A DNA stretch of 64,000 bases from Verrucomicrobiales bacterium (GCA_002715965.1 PBAL01000074.1:62001-126000), one strand, 5' to 3'. Counted from the stretch's first letter, positions 36,958 to 47,175 are shown. A program made the numbers and translations. Notes: generated by a model from the sequence alone, not told the origin.

Positions 36958-38526
36958 ATGGCTGCTGCTAACGAACCGAATTCCACCGATCGGGAATTCT
37001 ATCTTCGCGCCGACGACTTCTTCCGGGAGCAGAAAGGCGTCGCCCTGACCTACGACGACATCACCCTTGCCACGCTCTATTCCGACATCCTTCCCCGCAA
37101 TACCCAGCTCGATACGCGGCTGGCCGAAACGCTCGAACTTCACGTCCCCATTGTGTCCGCGGATATGGACACGGTCACCGAATCCCGCATGGCGATCGCC
37201 ATGGCGCTCAACGGCGGGATGGGCCTGATCCACTACAACATGACGGAGAAAGAGCAGTTGAAAGAGGTCTCGCGCGTGAAGAACAACGTGCACGGACTCA
37301 TCCAGGATCCGATCACCGTGAATCCCGATGAATCGATTGGCGATGTTCTTTCCCTAATCGAGAAGAAACGCTTTTCATTCAGCACATTTCCCGTGGTGGA
37401 CGCTGATGAAAAACTCCAAGGTCTTCTCCCCGGCAGTGTCGTTCGCCCGCGCTACGCGGACCGCAGCGTCAGCGAAGCACGCACTTCACTGGATCAGGTC
37501 TTTACGCTTAAGGAGAGCGAACTCGGAAACGATCCCATCCAACGCGCCGATCAGTTCTTTGCGGATCATCCGCGCATCAACAAATTGCTCGTTGTGGATG
37601 ATGAAGGCCGTCTGCGCGGTTTGTTCACGCTGACTGACGTGGACCGAATCATCCAGGAGCGTCAGGCACAGTTCAAACCCGCTCGCGACGCGAAATTCCG
37701 TTTGCTCTGCGGTGCAGCCATCTCCGCGACCCGCACTGCCTTTGGCGAACTCGACCGCGAACGCATCACCGAACACGTCGGCGCGCTGGTGGAACGCGGG
37801 GTGGACACAGTCGCGGTCTCAACCGCGCATGGACACAGCAAGGGCGTAGGCGATTCCGTGAAACTCATCCGCGATGCCTTCCCCGAACTTCCAATCATCG
37901 CCGGCAACGTCACCTCGGGAGCCGGCGTGGAATACCTGGCGGATTGCGGTGCGAATGTGATCAAGATCGGACAGGGGCCTGGAAGCATCTGCACGACACG
38001 CGTGGTGGCCGGGGTCGGCATTCCGCAAATGTCCGCGTTATATGTGGCGTCACAGGCGGCCAAGTCCAAGGGTGTCACGATTCTGGCCGATGGAGGGATT
38101 ACCAAGTCTGGGGATATCGTAAAGGCCCTGACCCTGGCAAACGGAGTCATTTGCGGGGGCATCCTCGCCGGTTGTTCCGAAGCGCCTGGCGAGATTCTGG
38201 AAATCACCGGCAAGCTGTACAAACAATATCGTGGCATGGGCAGCCTGGCAGCGATGAAGGCTGGCTCAGCCGCGCGCTATGGGCACACCAGCGATGCCAA
38301 CCGCAAGGTATCCGCCGAAGGCGTGGAGGCGCTGAAGGAAGTGTCCGGACCGATCGATCAGGTCCTCGGCCAACTCATCGGAGGAATTCAGTCCGGCATG
38401 GGGTACCTCGGCGCGACCGACCTCGACGCCCTCCGATCCGTCGCACGCTACATTCGTGTCAGCCCGGCCGGCCAACGCGAGGCCTCGCCCCACGACATCG
38501 TGGAGCTGAAGACCGGCAAACAGTAA
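36958..38526 (+). CDS. guaB: IMP dehydrogenase (GuaB family)
   Basis: A 522-residue IMPDH/GMPR-type barrel with a CBS pair inserted at about residues 110-235. The N-terminal [20 protein letters not shown] and [14 protein letters not shown] are standard. The catalytic cysteine is C345 in [12 protein letters not shown] and the flap dyad Arg-Tyr is in [10 protein letters not shown]. It oxidises IMP to XMP in GMP synthesis. Two unusual residues stand out. The Asp of the usual D-S-A-H-G-H-S motif is Ser here ([10 protein letters not shown]), and the normal G-I-G-P before the cysteine is G-Q-G-P. GMP reductase activity cannot be excluded. Confidence 0.88.
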   Translation: MAAANEPNSTDREFYLRADDFFREQKGVALTYDDITLATLYSDILPRNTQLDTRLAETLELHVPIVSADMDTVTESRMAIAMALNGGMGLIHYNMTEKEQLKEVSRVKNNVHGLIQDPITVNPDESIGDVLSLIEKKRFSFSTFPVVDADEKLQGLLPGSVVRPRYADRSVSEARTSLDQVFTLKESELGNDPIQRADQFFADHPRINKLLVVDDEGRLRGLFTLTDVDRIIQERQAQFKPARDAKFRLLCGAAISATRTAFGELDRERITEHVGALVERGVDTVAVSTAHGHSKGVGDSVKLIRDAFPELPIIAGNVTSGAGVEYLADCGANVIKIGQGPGSICTTRVVAGVGIPQMSALYVASQAAKSKGVTILADGGITKSGDIVKALTLANGVICGGILAGCSEAPGEILEITGKLYKQYRGMGSLAAMKAGSAARYGHTSDANRKVSAEGVEALKEVSGPIDQVLGQLIGGIQSGMGYLGATDLDALRSVARYIRVSPAGQREASPHDIVELKTGKQ

Positions 38527-38535
38527 GCCGAGGAC

Positions 38536-39384
38536 TTGTCCTTTTGCGTGAACGACGACTTCTCCAAAGACACGCTCGTGCTCGTCGGCCACGGATCCGC
38601 GCTGAACGGCGAATTCTCAATGCCCACCAATCGGCAGGCAGCCGAACTGCGCAGTCGCAAGGTCTTCGGTCAGGTATTGGAGGCGTTCTGGCAAACCGAG
38701 CCTGATTTGAGTGGCGTGTTGCGTGGTGCAGCGGGCCGGCGGGTGTTCATCGTTCCGATGTTCCTCAGCGAGGGTTACTTCACTGAGGAAGTGATCCCGC
38801 GTGAGATGGGCTTCGAATGTCTGGGTGAGAAGCAATACTCGCGCAGTCAGACGATCGGCGAACAGGATGTCTATTGCTGCGGTCCCGTGGGAACTCATGA
38901 AACCATGACCGAGGTCTTGCTCGCCAGTGCGCAAGGCGTGATTGAGCAACATCCTTTTCCCCGCGCACCCAAACCTGCAGATTGCAGCCTGTTCGTTGCC
39001 GGACGCGGGACTTCGAACAACGAGAACTCGCGCAAAGTCATCGAGAGCCACGTTGAGTTGATCGGTGAGCGTGGAATCTACCGCGACGTTCACGCTTCGT
39101 TCATGGAGGAAGATCCCAAGATCGAGGCCTGCTGGACCAAAGCCGAGACGAAGAACCTCGTGATGGTTCCCTTCTTCATCAGCGCCGGGCCGCACTCTTA
39201 CGAACACATTCCGAAGATGCTCGGCGAACCCGAACGCATGGTCCGCAAACGCCTGGACGCCGACCAACCCACGTGGCGCAATCCCACCGAGCGCAACGGC
39301 AAACGCCTGTGGTATTCCCGCTGCATCGGAGATGAGCCCACACTAGCAGACGTTATTCTCCAGCGCGCCCGAGAGGTTCAATAA
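38536..39384 (+). CDS. CbiX/SirB-like chelatase family protein
   Basis: A 282-residue protein of two similar halves. Each half opens with a short strand and a conserved turn (LVLVGHGSALNGEF; LFVAGRGTSNNENSRK), as in CbiX-type sirohydrochlorin cobalto- or ferrochelatases. The second half has SFMEEDPKIEACW and NLVMVPFFISAGPHSYEH, where histidines could bind the metal. The true function may be chelatase or another metal-related step. It follows guaB by nine bases, so they may be co-transcribed. The start is a TTG at 38536 or a GTG at 38548. Confidence 0.75.
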   Translation: MSFCVNDDFSKDTLVLVGHGSALNGEFSMPTNRQAAELRSRKVFGQVLEAFWQTEPDLSGVLRGAAGRRVFIVPMFLSEGYFTEEVIPREMGFECLGEKQYSRSQTIGEQDVYCCGPVGTHETMTEVLLASAQGVIEQHPFPRAPKPADCSLFVAGRGTSNNENSRKVIESHVELIGERGIYRDVHASFMEEDPKIEACWTKAETKNLVMVPFFISAGPHSYEHIPKMLGEPERMVRKRLDADQPTWRNPTERNGKRLWYSRCIGDEPTLADVILQRAREVQ

Positions 39385-39396
39385 GTCGTATCGGTC

Positions 39397-40851
39397 CTAT
39401 CCGATCAACTCCTTGATCACTTCCCCGCCAAACTGAGACAGCTGCTTGTAACGGCCACCGTGGAAATAGGTGAGCTTGTTGTCGTCAAGGCCGAGGAGTT
39501 TTAGAAGCGTCACGTGGACGTCGCGGACATGGTGCACGTTTTCGCTGGCCTCGGCTCCAGTCTCGTCGGTGGCACCGATCGTGTGTCCGGCATTCACGCC
39601 TCCGCCGGCGAACCAGATGGTCATCGCCTTGGGATTGTGATCGCGTCCGTAGGCGACGGATCCTGCTCGGATGCCGTTGTCGGGTGAACGGCCAAATTCG
39701 CCGCACCAAACGATCAGGGTTTCATCAAGGAGGCCGCGTTCCTTCAGGTCGGCGATCAGTGCGGCAATGGGTTTGTCGATTTGCGGAACGAGGTTCCCAT
39801 GCGCGCGCTTGATGAAGTCATGCGAATCCCAGGTCGCATGGTAGAGCTGAACGAAGCGGACATCCTGCTCGATCAAGCGCCGGGCGAGCAGGCACTTGCG
39901 CCCAAATGCGTCGGTGGTCTTTTGTCCGATGCCGTAGGCTTCCTTGATGGCTTCAGATTCGTTGCCTAGGTCGAGGACACCGGGCACTTCCATCTGCATA
40001 CGGAAGGCAAGTTCGTAACTCTCCATGCGCGCGGCCAGTTCGCCGTGTTGTGGATGACGCTGTTTGTGTTGCGCGTTGAGTTTACCAAGCAGGTCGAGGT
40101 TCAGGCGCTGATGTTCTGGTGTGATTCCCTTCGGCGGCTGGAGATCCAAGATCGGGGAGCCCTTCGGCCGCAGCGTCGTGCCCTGGTACTGCGCGGGAAG
40201 AAAACCGTTGCCCCAATTTGCCGCGCCACCTTGCGGAAACGATGTCTCCGGCAAAACCATGAAACCAGGCAGGTTTTGATTCACCGATCCAAGCCCGTAC
40301 GTAACCCAGGCGCCCATTGCCGGATCGCCACCGAAACGATTGCCGGTGTTCATCTGGTACTGCGCGGTTGGGTGATTCACGGAATCGACCTGGCAGCCGC
40401 GGTAGAAGCAGATCTCGTCGGCAACGTTCTGCAGGTGTTCCCAATTCTTCGCCATGTCCGCGCCGCTTTGACCGAAGCGACTGAACGCGAATGGGCTTTG
40501 CACGAAGTATCGCTCACCACTTTCCATCCGCGATTTCATCTCGCCTTCGCGGGTGAATTTTTTCAGGTGCAGGTCCTTGAGCTTCGGCTTGGGATCGAAG
40601 GTGTCGATGTGGCTGGGACCGCCCTCCATCATCAGGAAGATGCAGCGCTTGGCCCTGGCTGGGAAATGTCCATCCCGGGGCACAAGCGGGTTCGTGGTCT
40701 TGGCAGCAAGTTCGCCGGCCATCATCGAAGTGAACGCGACGCTGCCGACACTCGCTCCGAGGCCGTAGAGGAAGTCGCGCCGAGTCGGTGAAGACCACGC
40801 GCCGGAGCCCAGGCAGGGAAACTTCATCGACTTGTCGTGCGAGTAACTCAC
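39397..40851 (-). CDS. DUF1501 domain protein, Tat-exported
   Basis: A 484-residue protein with a Tat signal (SPTRRDFLYGLGASVGSVAF). DUF1501 motifs are RCIFLMMEGGPSHIDTFDPK, CQVDSVNHPTAQYQMNTG, VRFVQLYHATWDSHDF and IVWCGEFGRSPDNG. It resembles the protein at 24737 more than the orphan at 33115. It is transcribed just after a PSCyt gene, with one base between that gene's stop and its start, so the pair is one operon. The role is likely outside the cytoplasm, possibly acting on sulfated or polymeric carbohydrate, which is inference. Confidence 0.92.
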   Translation of the reverse strand: MSYSHDKSMKFPCLGSGAWSSPTRRDFLYGLGASVGSVAFTSMMAGELAAKTTNPLVPRDGHFPARAKRCIFLMMEGGPSHIDTFDPKPKLKDLHLKKFTREGEMKSRMESGERYFVQSPFAFSRFGQSGADMAKNWEHLQNVADEICFYRGCQVDSVNHPTAQYQMNTGNRFGGDPAMGAWVTYGLGSVNQNLPGFMVLPETSFPQGGAANWGNGFLPAQYQGTTLRPKGSPILDLQPPKGITPEHQRLNLDLLGKLNAQHKQRHPQHGELAARMESYELAFRMQMEVPGVLDLGNESEAIKEAYGIGQKTTDAFGRKCLLARRLIEQDVRFVQLYHATWDSHDFIKRAHGNLVPQIDKPIAALIADLKERGLLDETLIVWCGEFGRSPDNGIRAGSVAYGRDHNPKAMTIWFAGGGVNAGHTIGATDETGAEASENVHHVRDVHVTLLKLLGLDDNKLTYFHGGRYKQLSQFGGEVIKELIG

Positions 40852-40852
40852 T

Positions 40853-43642
40853 TCAGTAAATGTAGACGAACTCGTTGGAGTTGAACAACACCAGGCAGAC
40901 CTCCGCCATCGCGCGGGTCTCGGGACTCACGTCCGCATATTTCTTGTCCGGGACAAAGTCCTGCATCATTTCAAGCTTCTCGGTGAAGCTGAAGGGTTCG
41001 CCCGTGTTTTCCTCCACCGCCTCACGTTCGACTTCACGCGGGTAATCAGGGCGGGGAACAACCTTGGCTGTATGCCGATCGAGCATGACCTGATAATGAT
41101 TGAGGCAGGCGGCTGTTTCTTCCGCGGTCGTCGGGCGGCCATAGGCGAGCGCAACTGCGCGTTGGATCTTTGCTGCCGGCTCGGCCTCTTCGCGTGAGAG
41201 GCGATCGGCAAAGGCCACGGCTCGATCAAGCGAGATCTGGCTGTTGAAGAGGCTGAAGACCTGGGGCGTGACCGTGGAGGCATCGCGCGCTTCACACGAA
41301 AGATCGGGGTGGGGATCGTTGAAAACTTCCATGAACGGATCGCGCAGGCCGCGAAGTTTCATGGCGTAAACCGATCGGCGATGGCGCTGTGCCGGAAGCG
41401 GATTGGCCTCCCAGGCCGGCGCGAAGGAACCCATTACCATGCGCGGCTGCAGGGCTTGTTCCCAATTCATTTCCGGCCGGGCAGGAATGCCACCAATCGA
41501 ACGCGTCAATTCCCCCGAAACGGCGAGCATGCTGTCGCGCAATTCGAACGAGGTCATGCGTCGCGGTTTGAACACGGCGTAGCCGATGCCGTTGGCATCG
41601 CGAGTCGCGAGCGTTTCGGGATCGGGGTGAGTTGAGGAACGCCGATAAGCTTCCGACATCATGATCTGACGATGCAGGTTCTTGATCGACCAGCCCTGCT
41701 CACGGAATTCCCTGGCAAGCCAATCAAGAAGTTCGGGATGGGTCGGTTTCTTGCCCGTGCCACCAAAATTGTTCGGATTGCCAGCGATGGGTTGGTTGAA
41801 GTGCCATTGCCAGACGCGATTCACGATGGCGCGAAGAGTCAGTGAATTGGCAGGATGCGATATCCATTTTGCGAGCGCAGACCGGCGCTTGCTGGCGGTG
41901 GAGGGAAAACGGACGCGTCGCAATTCAGGGATCTGTTCATCCAAGACACTCAAGGCACCGGGATTGACCTGTTTGTCGCGGGCGAAAGTATCGCCTCCCA
42001 TGAGAATGTAGGTCTTCTCCATCAGGCCCGACATCGGGCGCGACGGCATTCGGAGCGGCATGCCGTAGTTGTCGATCTTGGGATCCGCGCCGTTGTAAAC
42101 CGAAAGAGCCACCGGTTCGTAACGTTCGAACTCCCACTTGCTGCGATTGATGACCTTGCGCGTGACGCGTTCGAGGCCGAAGTCTTCAACGGAATAACCG
42201 TAATGCTTCGGTGGAATCTGATCGTCCGGAATTCCGGCTTTATGCGCCTCAATGCGCGTCTTGTACGGAAGATCGTGTTCACGAAACCATCGCTCTGTCG
42301 CTTCTCGCGATTTCTTCTTCAATTTCGCCGAATGCAGTTCGGCTCGAGTGAGGCGCGCGGTGAGGTAGCCTTTTTCCTTTTCGAAGCCCTCAAGGTTTTC
42401 GTCCACGAAAGCCGCGCGCCGGTCCGCGATCTGGGTCGTGGCGAAGACGGCGTGCATACTGTAGAAATCGCGAGTTGGCACGGGATCGAACTTGTGATCG
42501 TGACATTTTGCGCAGCGGAGCGTGTGTCCGAGGAAAGTCTGGCCGACGGAATTCACGACATCATCGAGGAAGCGTTGCCGGGCGATGGCGGGCACTTCCA
42601 TACCGGTCAGTTCCCATGGCCCCATGCGCAGGAAGCCGACAGAGACCAGCATCTCGGGGTTGTCCGGTTCCAGTTCATCGCCCGCGATCTGTTCGCGAAT
42701 GAACTGGTTGTATGGTTTGTCCGCATTGAAGGAGCGGATCACGTAGTCGCGATAACGCCAGGCATTGCCGCGTTCGAAGTCATTGGCAAAACCGGATGAA
42801 TCCGCATACCGGACAACGTCCAACCAGTGCTGCCCCCAATGCTCGCCGTAGTGCGGATTGCGGAGGAGACGTTCGATGACTTTGCGAAACGCGTTGTCTT
42901 CATCGGCGGGATCGTTCACGAACATCTCCACTTCCGCCGGTGTAGGTGGAAGCCCGAGAAGATTGAAGGTCGCGCGCCGGATCAAAGTGCGCCGGTCCGC
43001 GCGGGACGCAGGTTTGACTTTCATCGAATCCATCTTAAGGCCCAGTAGATGATCGATCGCATTGATGCCGAGCGGGATCTTTGGTTTGTCGATTGGCTGG
43101 TAGGCCCAGAGATCATCGGGATTGTATTTTCGGAGAGTCCATTGCTCGGAGAGTCCGCCACTTGTCGGCATGCGAACTCCGCCACCCACGCTCCACTTGT
43201 CTTCGGTTGAGCGAAGAAGCTCCTTGATTCGTTTCGGCGACGGCCAGGGTGCGCCCGCGTAAATCCAATCGGAGAGGTATTGGAGTTGGCGCTGGTTGAG
43301 TCTCTCGTTTTCCTTTGGTGGCATCTGCAGATCTTCGTCCTCCCAGGTGACCGCCTGATACAGGAGGCTCCCTGATGGATTGCCGGAAATGAACGCCGGA
43401 CCGGAATCCCCACCCTCCAAGGCAGCCGAACGCGTGCGCAGGTCCAGATCGCCTTTCAACTTGTTCTCCTCGTTGCCGTGACAGGCGAGGCACTTGTCAT
43501 TGATCAAGGGCCAGATTTGATGGGCAAAGAGCGCCTCGGCTTCGGCCATCTGGAGTCCGTGCGAGGTCAGCGGGAGTGCTTGGCAGGCGAGAGCCAGCCC
43601 CATCAGCCGCATCGCCATGCGCGTTCTGAAAACCAAGTTCAT
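40853..43642 (-). CDS. PSCyt1-DUF1549-DUF1553 secreted cytochrome protein (large)
   Basis: A 929-residue secreted protein, longer than its relative at 22262. The N-terminal haem motif is CLACH, with GDLDLRTRSAALEGGDSGPA and GSLLYQAVTW (PSCyt1). DUF1549 shows RRATFNLLGLPPTPAE and GEHWGQHWLDVVRYADSSG, with CAKCHDHKFDPVPTRDFYS as the second CxxCH. DUF1553 shows SLTLRAIVNRVWQWHFNQPI and FSLFNSQISLDRAVAFADR. It is the first gene of the operon with the DUF1501 gene. The ATG at 43642 gives a signal peptide; the frame is open to 43678. Confidence 0.92.
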   Translation of the reverse strand: MNLVFRTRMAMRLMGLALACQALPLTSHGLQMAEAEALFAHQIWPLINDKCLACHGNEENKLKGDLDLRTRSAALEGGDSGPAFISGNPSGSLLYQAVTWEDEDLQMPPKENERLNQRQLQYLSDWIYAGAPWPSPKRIKELLRSTEDKWSVGGGVRMPTSGGLSEQWTLRKYNPDDLWAYQPIDKPKIPLGINAIDHLLGLKMDSMKVKPASRADRRTLIRRATFNLLGLPPTPAEVEMFVNDPADEDNAFRKVIERLLRNPHYGEHWGQHWLDVVRYADSSGFANDFERGNAWRYRDYVIRSFNADKPYNQFIREQIAGDELEPDNPEMLVSVGFLRMGPWELTGMEVPAIARQRFLDDVVNSVGQTFLGHTLRCAKCHDHKFDPVPTRDFYSMHAVFATTQIADRRAAFVDENLEGFEKEKGYLTARLTRAELHSAKLKKKSREATERWFREHDLPYKTRIEAHKAGIPDDQIPPKHYGYSVEDFGLERVTRKVINRSKWEFERYEPVALSVYNGADPKIDNYGMPLRMPSRPMSGLMEKTYILMGGDTFARDKQVNPGALSVLDEQIPELRRVRFPSTASKRRSALAKWISHPANSLTLRAIVNRVWQWHFNQPIAGNPNNFGGTGKKPTHPELLDWLAREFREQGWSIKNLHRQIMMSEAYRRSSTHPDPETLATRDANGIGYAVFKPRRMTSFELRDSMLAVSGELTRSIGGIPARPEMNWEQALQPRMVMGSFAPAWEANPLPAQRHRRSVYAMKLRGLRDPFMEVFNDPHPDLSCEARDASTVTPQVFSLFNSQISLDRAVAFADRLSREEAEPAAKIQRAVALAYGRPTTAEETAACLNHYQVMLDRHTAKVVPRPDYPREVEREAVEENTGEPFSFTEKLEMMQDFVPDKKYADVSPETRAMAEVCLVLFNSNEFVYIY

Positions 43643-43733
43643 TCTTGCACAAATGCGCGTGCCGATTGCTTCAACCACGCGCTTCTGTTATTCACCGCGC
43701 GCGATTTCAAGTTGCGCGTTGATCATCGGAAAG

Positions 43734-44282
43734 ATGGATTCGTTTTCTTCAAATGTAAAACCTTGTCCGCTTCTGCCAGAGGTGAGCGAACGCTATCGCG
43801 CCGTGACGCACCGTTGTCCGTCGGGCCCGGCCGATGCCTACCTTCATCGGCTTCGCTACGCGCAATCGCTTTGGCTGGAGCAGAAGCCGGCCCAGGCTTT
43901 GTTGCAGCTGAATCATGCCTTCACCGTGGATTTACCGGATGATTCGGCATCCTACAGCGAGCACTCCTGGCCGTACGAGGCAAAGCTATGGTTGGCGTTG
44001 AATTCACCGGAAGGGGTGTTTGTGGGGAATCCAGTCAGGCACTACCAGCACTATGCGACTCGCCTGCCAGCTGATGCACCGCGGCGCGAATTGCGGGCGG
44101 TTCGGGCGTGGTTGTGTTTCTGGATTATGCGCCGGGAGTTGCCGGAAGAAGAGTATCCGAGAGACGAGTTTCAGATTGAGAACGAGAGCTTGGTAATTCC
44201 GTCAGAGGGAGAATTGGTCGAACAATTGGAGCAGACGGGACGCGTTCGGGAAACGGAATGCGCAGTTCAATTCCTGGGATAG
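43734..44282 (+). CDS. Protein of unknown function, helical
   Basis: A 182-residue protein without a signal peptide. The first half (PADAYLHRLRYAQSLWLEQK with PAQALLQLNHAF) reads like a TPR-like helical pair, and the middle (LWLALNSPEGVFVGNPVRHY) looks conserved. I know no family name. The start at 43734 is preferred because upstream sequence overlaps the divergent PSCyt signal peptide. It lies upstream of the DedA-like gene, 82 bases away. Confidence 0.65.
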   Translation: MDSFSSNVKPCPLLPEVSERYRAVTHRCPSGPADAYLHRLRYAQSLWLEQKPAQALLQLNHAFTVDLPDDSASYSEHSWPYEAKLWLALNSPEGVFVGNPVRHYQHYATRLPADAPRRELRAVRAWLCFWIMRRELPEEEYPRDEFQIENESLVIPSEGELVEQLEQTGRVRETECAVQFLG

Positions 44283-44364
44283 TCGGACAAGTCAGACCAG
44301 TCTGACACGTCGGACATGTCCGGCAACCTTGACCCTCAACCGCTTTTGACGTTCCCTATCGCCC

Positions 44365-45048
44365 GTGTCTGACGAGTCCAAAGACGAGCCCACACCCGAG
44401 GTTGAGAAGACCGAGGAGAAGTCAGCCGAAACAAGCGCAGCCGAACCGAATGCCAAACCCGGCATCATGCGCCGGATGTATGACTGGACGTTGAGCTGGG
44501 CCGATCGGAAAGAAGGGGCCTGGGCGCTTTTTCTGATCGCGTTTGCGGAGTCTTCGTTTTTTCCGATCCCTCCGGATGTATTGCTGTTGGCCTTGTGCGT
44601 CGGCGCGGTGACCAAGTCATTCAAGTTCGCGGCGATCTGCACTGCCGGGTCTGTGATTGGGGGTGCTGCGGGATACGGTATCGGTTTCTATGGCTGGGAG
44701 GCGGTCGGGCAGCCGATTGTTGAGATGTACAACGGCCAACGCCACCTGGACAAGATTCAGAAGCTGGTGGATCAGTATGGATTCCTTGGAATCCTGATCG
44801 CAGCGATTACACCTATTCCTTACAAGGTCTTCACCATCGCGGCCGGTCTCTTCAAATACAACTTTGCGCTCTTCATGATCGCCTCGGTGATCGGGCGCGG
44901 TTTCCGCTTCTTCGTAGTTGCCGCAATCCTCTACAGGTGCGGCCCCAAGGTGAAGGAGTTGATCGACAAGTATTTCAACCTCTTCGCGTGGTTGTTCATG
45001 GTGGTGTTGATCCTCGGTTTCCTGGCGCTCAAGTTCCTGAAGCATTGA
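44365..45048 (+). CDS. DedA/YqaA-type membrane protein
   Basis: A 227-residue protein with a long acidic N-terminal tail rich in Glu, Ala and Pro and then a VTT/SNARE-associated membrane domain. The amphipathic re-entrant motif is FAESSFFPIPPDVLLLAL, and the second conserved segment is LGILIAAITPIPYKVFTIAAG, with a proline-containing re-entrant loop. DedA proteins are thought to move lipid carriers or support envelope energetics. The start is GTG. Its stop overlaps the start of the next gene (ATTGA), implying translational coupling. Confidence 0.85.
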   Translation: MSDESKDEPTPEVEKTEEKSAETSAAEPNAKPGIMRRMYDWTLSWADRKEGAWALFLIAFAESSFFPIPPDVLLLALCVGAVTKSFKFAAICTAGSVIGGAAGYGIGFYGWEAVGQPIVEMYNGQRHLDKIQKLVDQYGFLGILIAAITPIPYKVFTIAAGLFKYNFALFMIASVIGRGFRFFVVAAILYRCGPKVKELIDKYFNLFAWLFMVVLILGFLALKFLKH

Positions 45049-46082
45049 AGGCCGCAGTCATTCACGGCAGTCGCGACGTCCGTATTGAGGATGTCGAAAT
45101 TCCCGATCTCAAACCCGGTGAACTGCGTATCAAAATCGGCGCAGCGTTGACCTGCGGCACGGACCTGAAGGTCTTCAAGCGCGGCTATCATGCAAAGATG
45201 ATCCAGCCCCCGGCCGTCTTCGGCCACGAACTGGCGGGAAGGATTTCGGGAATCGGTGACGGCGTGCAGGGCTGGAGTTCAGGCGAGCGGGTGATTGTCG
45301 CAAATTCGGCACCCTGCGGGGAATGTTTCTTTTGCCAGCACGAACAGGAGGCATTGTGCGATGACCTGTTGTTCCTCAACGGTGCCTATGCTGAATACAT
45401 CAACGTTCCGGCAAGGATCGTTGAGAAGAACACCATTCAGTTGAAGGATGAGACAAACTTTGCCGACGCTGCGTTGACCGAACCGCTGGCCTGCGTGGTA
45501 CAGGGTGTTTCCGACTGCCGGCTGTGGCCGGGTGATCGCGTGCTGGTCATCGGTGCTGGTCCGATCGGCCTGATGTTCACGGCCTTGGCGCATAATCTCG
45601 GGTGCCATGTCACGGTTGCCGGCCGCGGTGAGGAGAGGTTGGATGCAGCCAAGCGTCTGGGCGCGTATCACATCGTGAACATGACCGGGAAGGACGATGT
45701 GGTCGCTGGCGTCCGAGAGCGATACGCGGATGGGAACTCTTTCGACGTGGTCATTGAGGCAACCGGGAAGCCGGAAGTCTGGGAAGCAGCGGTCGCGCTG
45801 GTTCGCAAGGGCGGATTGGTAAACTTCTTTGGCGGCTGCCCTTCCGACACCTCGGTCAGCCTGGACACCGGGCGACTGCACTACTCGAGCATCACCCTGA
45901 AAGCGAGTTTCCACCATACGCCGGATTCGATTCGCAAGGCACTGGAGTTCATTGAGAAAGGCGTGATCCGCGCGAGTGAATTCGTCAACGGAGAAGCTCC
46001 CTTGTCCGAATTGCCGGCGTTGCTCAATTCGATGGTGGAAGGAAACCGCGCAGTGAAGACGTTGATCGACGTCACGCGTTGA
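45045..46082 (+). CDS. Zinc-dependent alcohol dehydrogenase (MDR family)
   Basis: A 345-residue medium-chain dehydrogenase. The catalytic zinc site is in ALTCGTDLKVF and FGHELAG, and the structural zinc lobe is CGECFFCQHEQEALC. The NAD motif is GDRVLVIGAGPIGLMF. Members oxidise polyols such as sorbitol or threonine-like substrates; the substrate here is not clear. The start is TTG overlapping the stop of the DedA-like gene by four bases, chosen because MKAAVIHGSRDVRIED matches the family N-terminus. It is probably in the same operon. Confidence 0.92.
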   Translation: MKAAVIHGSRDVRIEDVEIPDLKPGELRIKIGAALTCGTDLKVFKRGYHAKMIQPPAVFGHELAGRISGIGDGVQGWSSGERVIVANSAPCGECFFCQHEQEALCDDLLFLNGAYAEYINVPARIVEKNTIQLKDETNFADAALTEPLACVVQGVSDCRLWPGDRVLVIGAGPIGLMFTALAHNLGCHVTVAGRGEERLDAAKRLGAYHIVNMTGKDDVVAGVRERYADGNSFDVVIEATGKPEVWEAAVALVRKGGLVNFFGGCPSDTSVSLDTGRLHYSSITLKASFHHTPDSIRKALEFIEKGVIRASEFVNGEAPLSELPALLNSMVEGNRAVKTLIDVTR

Positions 46083-46207
46083 AGGTCGATTGGCATCTGC
46101 TACACAACCTTGTGCCTCCTCATTCGGTCGGATTCGCCAGTGCCTCACTTGTGAACAGCCTTCCCTTGTCAACCCGATGACTCGCCCCTACCGTGACGCC
46201 CGCATTT

Positions 46208-47137
46208 ATGGAACAGGTAGTCATTATTGGATCAGGTTGCGCTGGATGGACCGCGGCATTATATACGGCACGGGCGAATTTGAATCCCGTCGTCGTCACA
46301 GGAATGATGCCGGGCGGCCTGCTGACCACGACCTCGATCGTGGAGAATTTTCCCGGCTGGCCGGAGGGAATTGACGGCACGGATTTGATGATCAAGCTCC
46401 AGCAACAAGCCGAACGCTTCGGCACGAAGGTGAAGTTTGGCAGCACGGTGGACAGCGTGGATCTGAGCAACCGTCCCTTCAAACTGACCATCGGCAAGGA
46501 AGAGATTGAAACGCAGACCCTGATCATCGCGACCGGTGCCGGGCATCGCCATCTGGGGCTCGATAGCGAAAAGGCACTCGACGGCAAAGGCGTGACGTAT
46601 TGCGCGACCTGCGATGGCGCATTGCCGATGTTCCGCGACAAACCGCTGGTGGTGGTGGGCGGTGGTGACTCCGCGTGCGAAGAAGCGATGTATCTGACAC
46701 GCTTTGGCTCGAAGGTCCATCTCATCCATCGTCGCGATGAACTCCGTGCCTCAAAGATCATGGCCGAACGCGCGCTTGCGAATGAAAAGATCGAGCCGGT
46801 CTGGGATTCCGTGGTTACCGAAATTCTTGATGTAAACGAGGGCAAGGTCACCGGAGTAAAGGTGAAGAACGTCAAGACGGATGAGGAAACGGTCATCGAT
46901 TGTGCCGGTGTCTTCGTGGCGATCGGTCATGTTCCCAACACGCAGCTGTTCAAGGGCGTGATCGACATGGACGAGAACGGCTACATCCACCGTAGGGAAG
47001 GATCCAAGACCAACGTGGAAGGTGTTTACGTCGCGGGTGATTGTTCCGATCACGTGTATCGGCAGGCGATCACCGCAGCGGGCATGGGCTGTGCAGCCGC
47101 GATCGACGCAGAGCGTTTTCTGGCGAGTCTGGACTGA
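46208..47137 (+). CDS. trxB: Thioredoxin-disulfide reductase
   Basis: A 309-residue flavoprotein with normal TrxB length. The FAD motif is VVIIGSGCAGWTAALYTARA, the redox-active pair is CATC in GVTYCATCDGALP, the NADPH motif is VVGGGDSACEEAMYL, and the C-terminal FAD motif is VYVAGDCSDHVYRQAIT. The first glycine motif reads GSGCAG, a minor variant of GSGPAG. It reduces thioredoxin with NADPH in the cytosol. The frame is open 15 bases upstream, but the ATG at 46208 fits best. Confidence 0.96.
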   Translation: MEQVVIIGSGCAGWTAALYTARANLNPVVVTGMMPGGLLTTTSIVENFPGWPEGIDGTDLMIKLQQQAERFGTKVKFGSTVDSVDLSNRPFKLTIGKEEIETQTLIIATGAGHRHLGLDSEKALDGKGVTYCATCDGALPMFRDKPLVVVGGGDSACEEAMYLTRFGSKVHLIHRRDELRASKIMAERALANEKIEPVWDSVVTEILDVNEGKVTGVKVKNVKTDEETVIDCAGVFVAIGHVPNTQLFKGVIDMDENGYIHRREGSKTNVEGVYVAGDCSDHVYRQAITAAGMGCAAAIDAERFLASLD

Positions 47138-47175
47138 GACCGGGAACGCCCGGCACTGTTGTCAGATGACATAGC

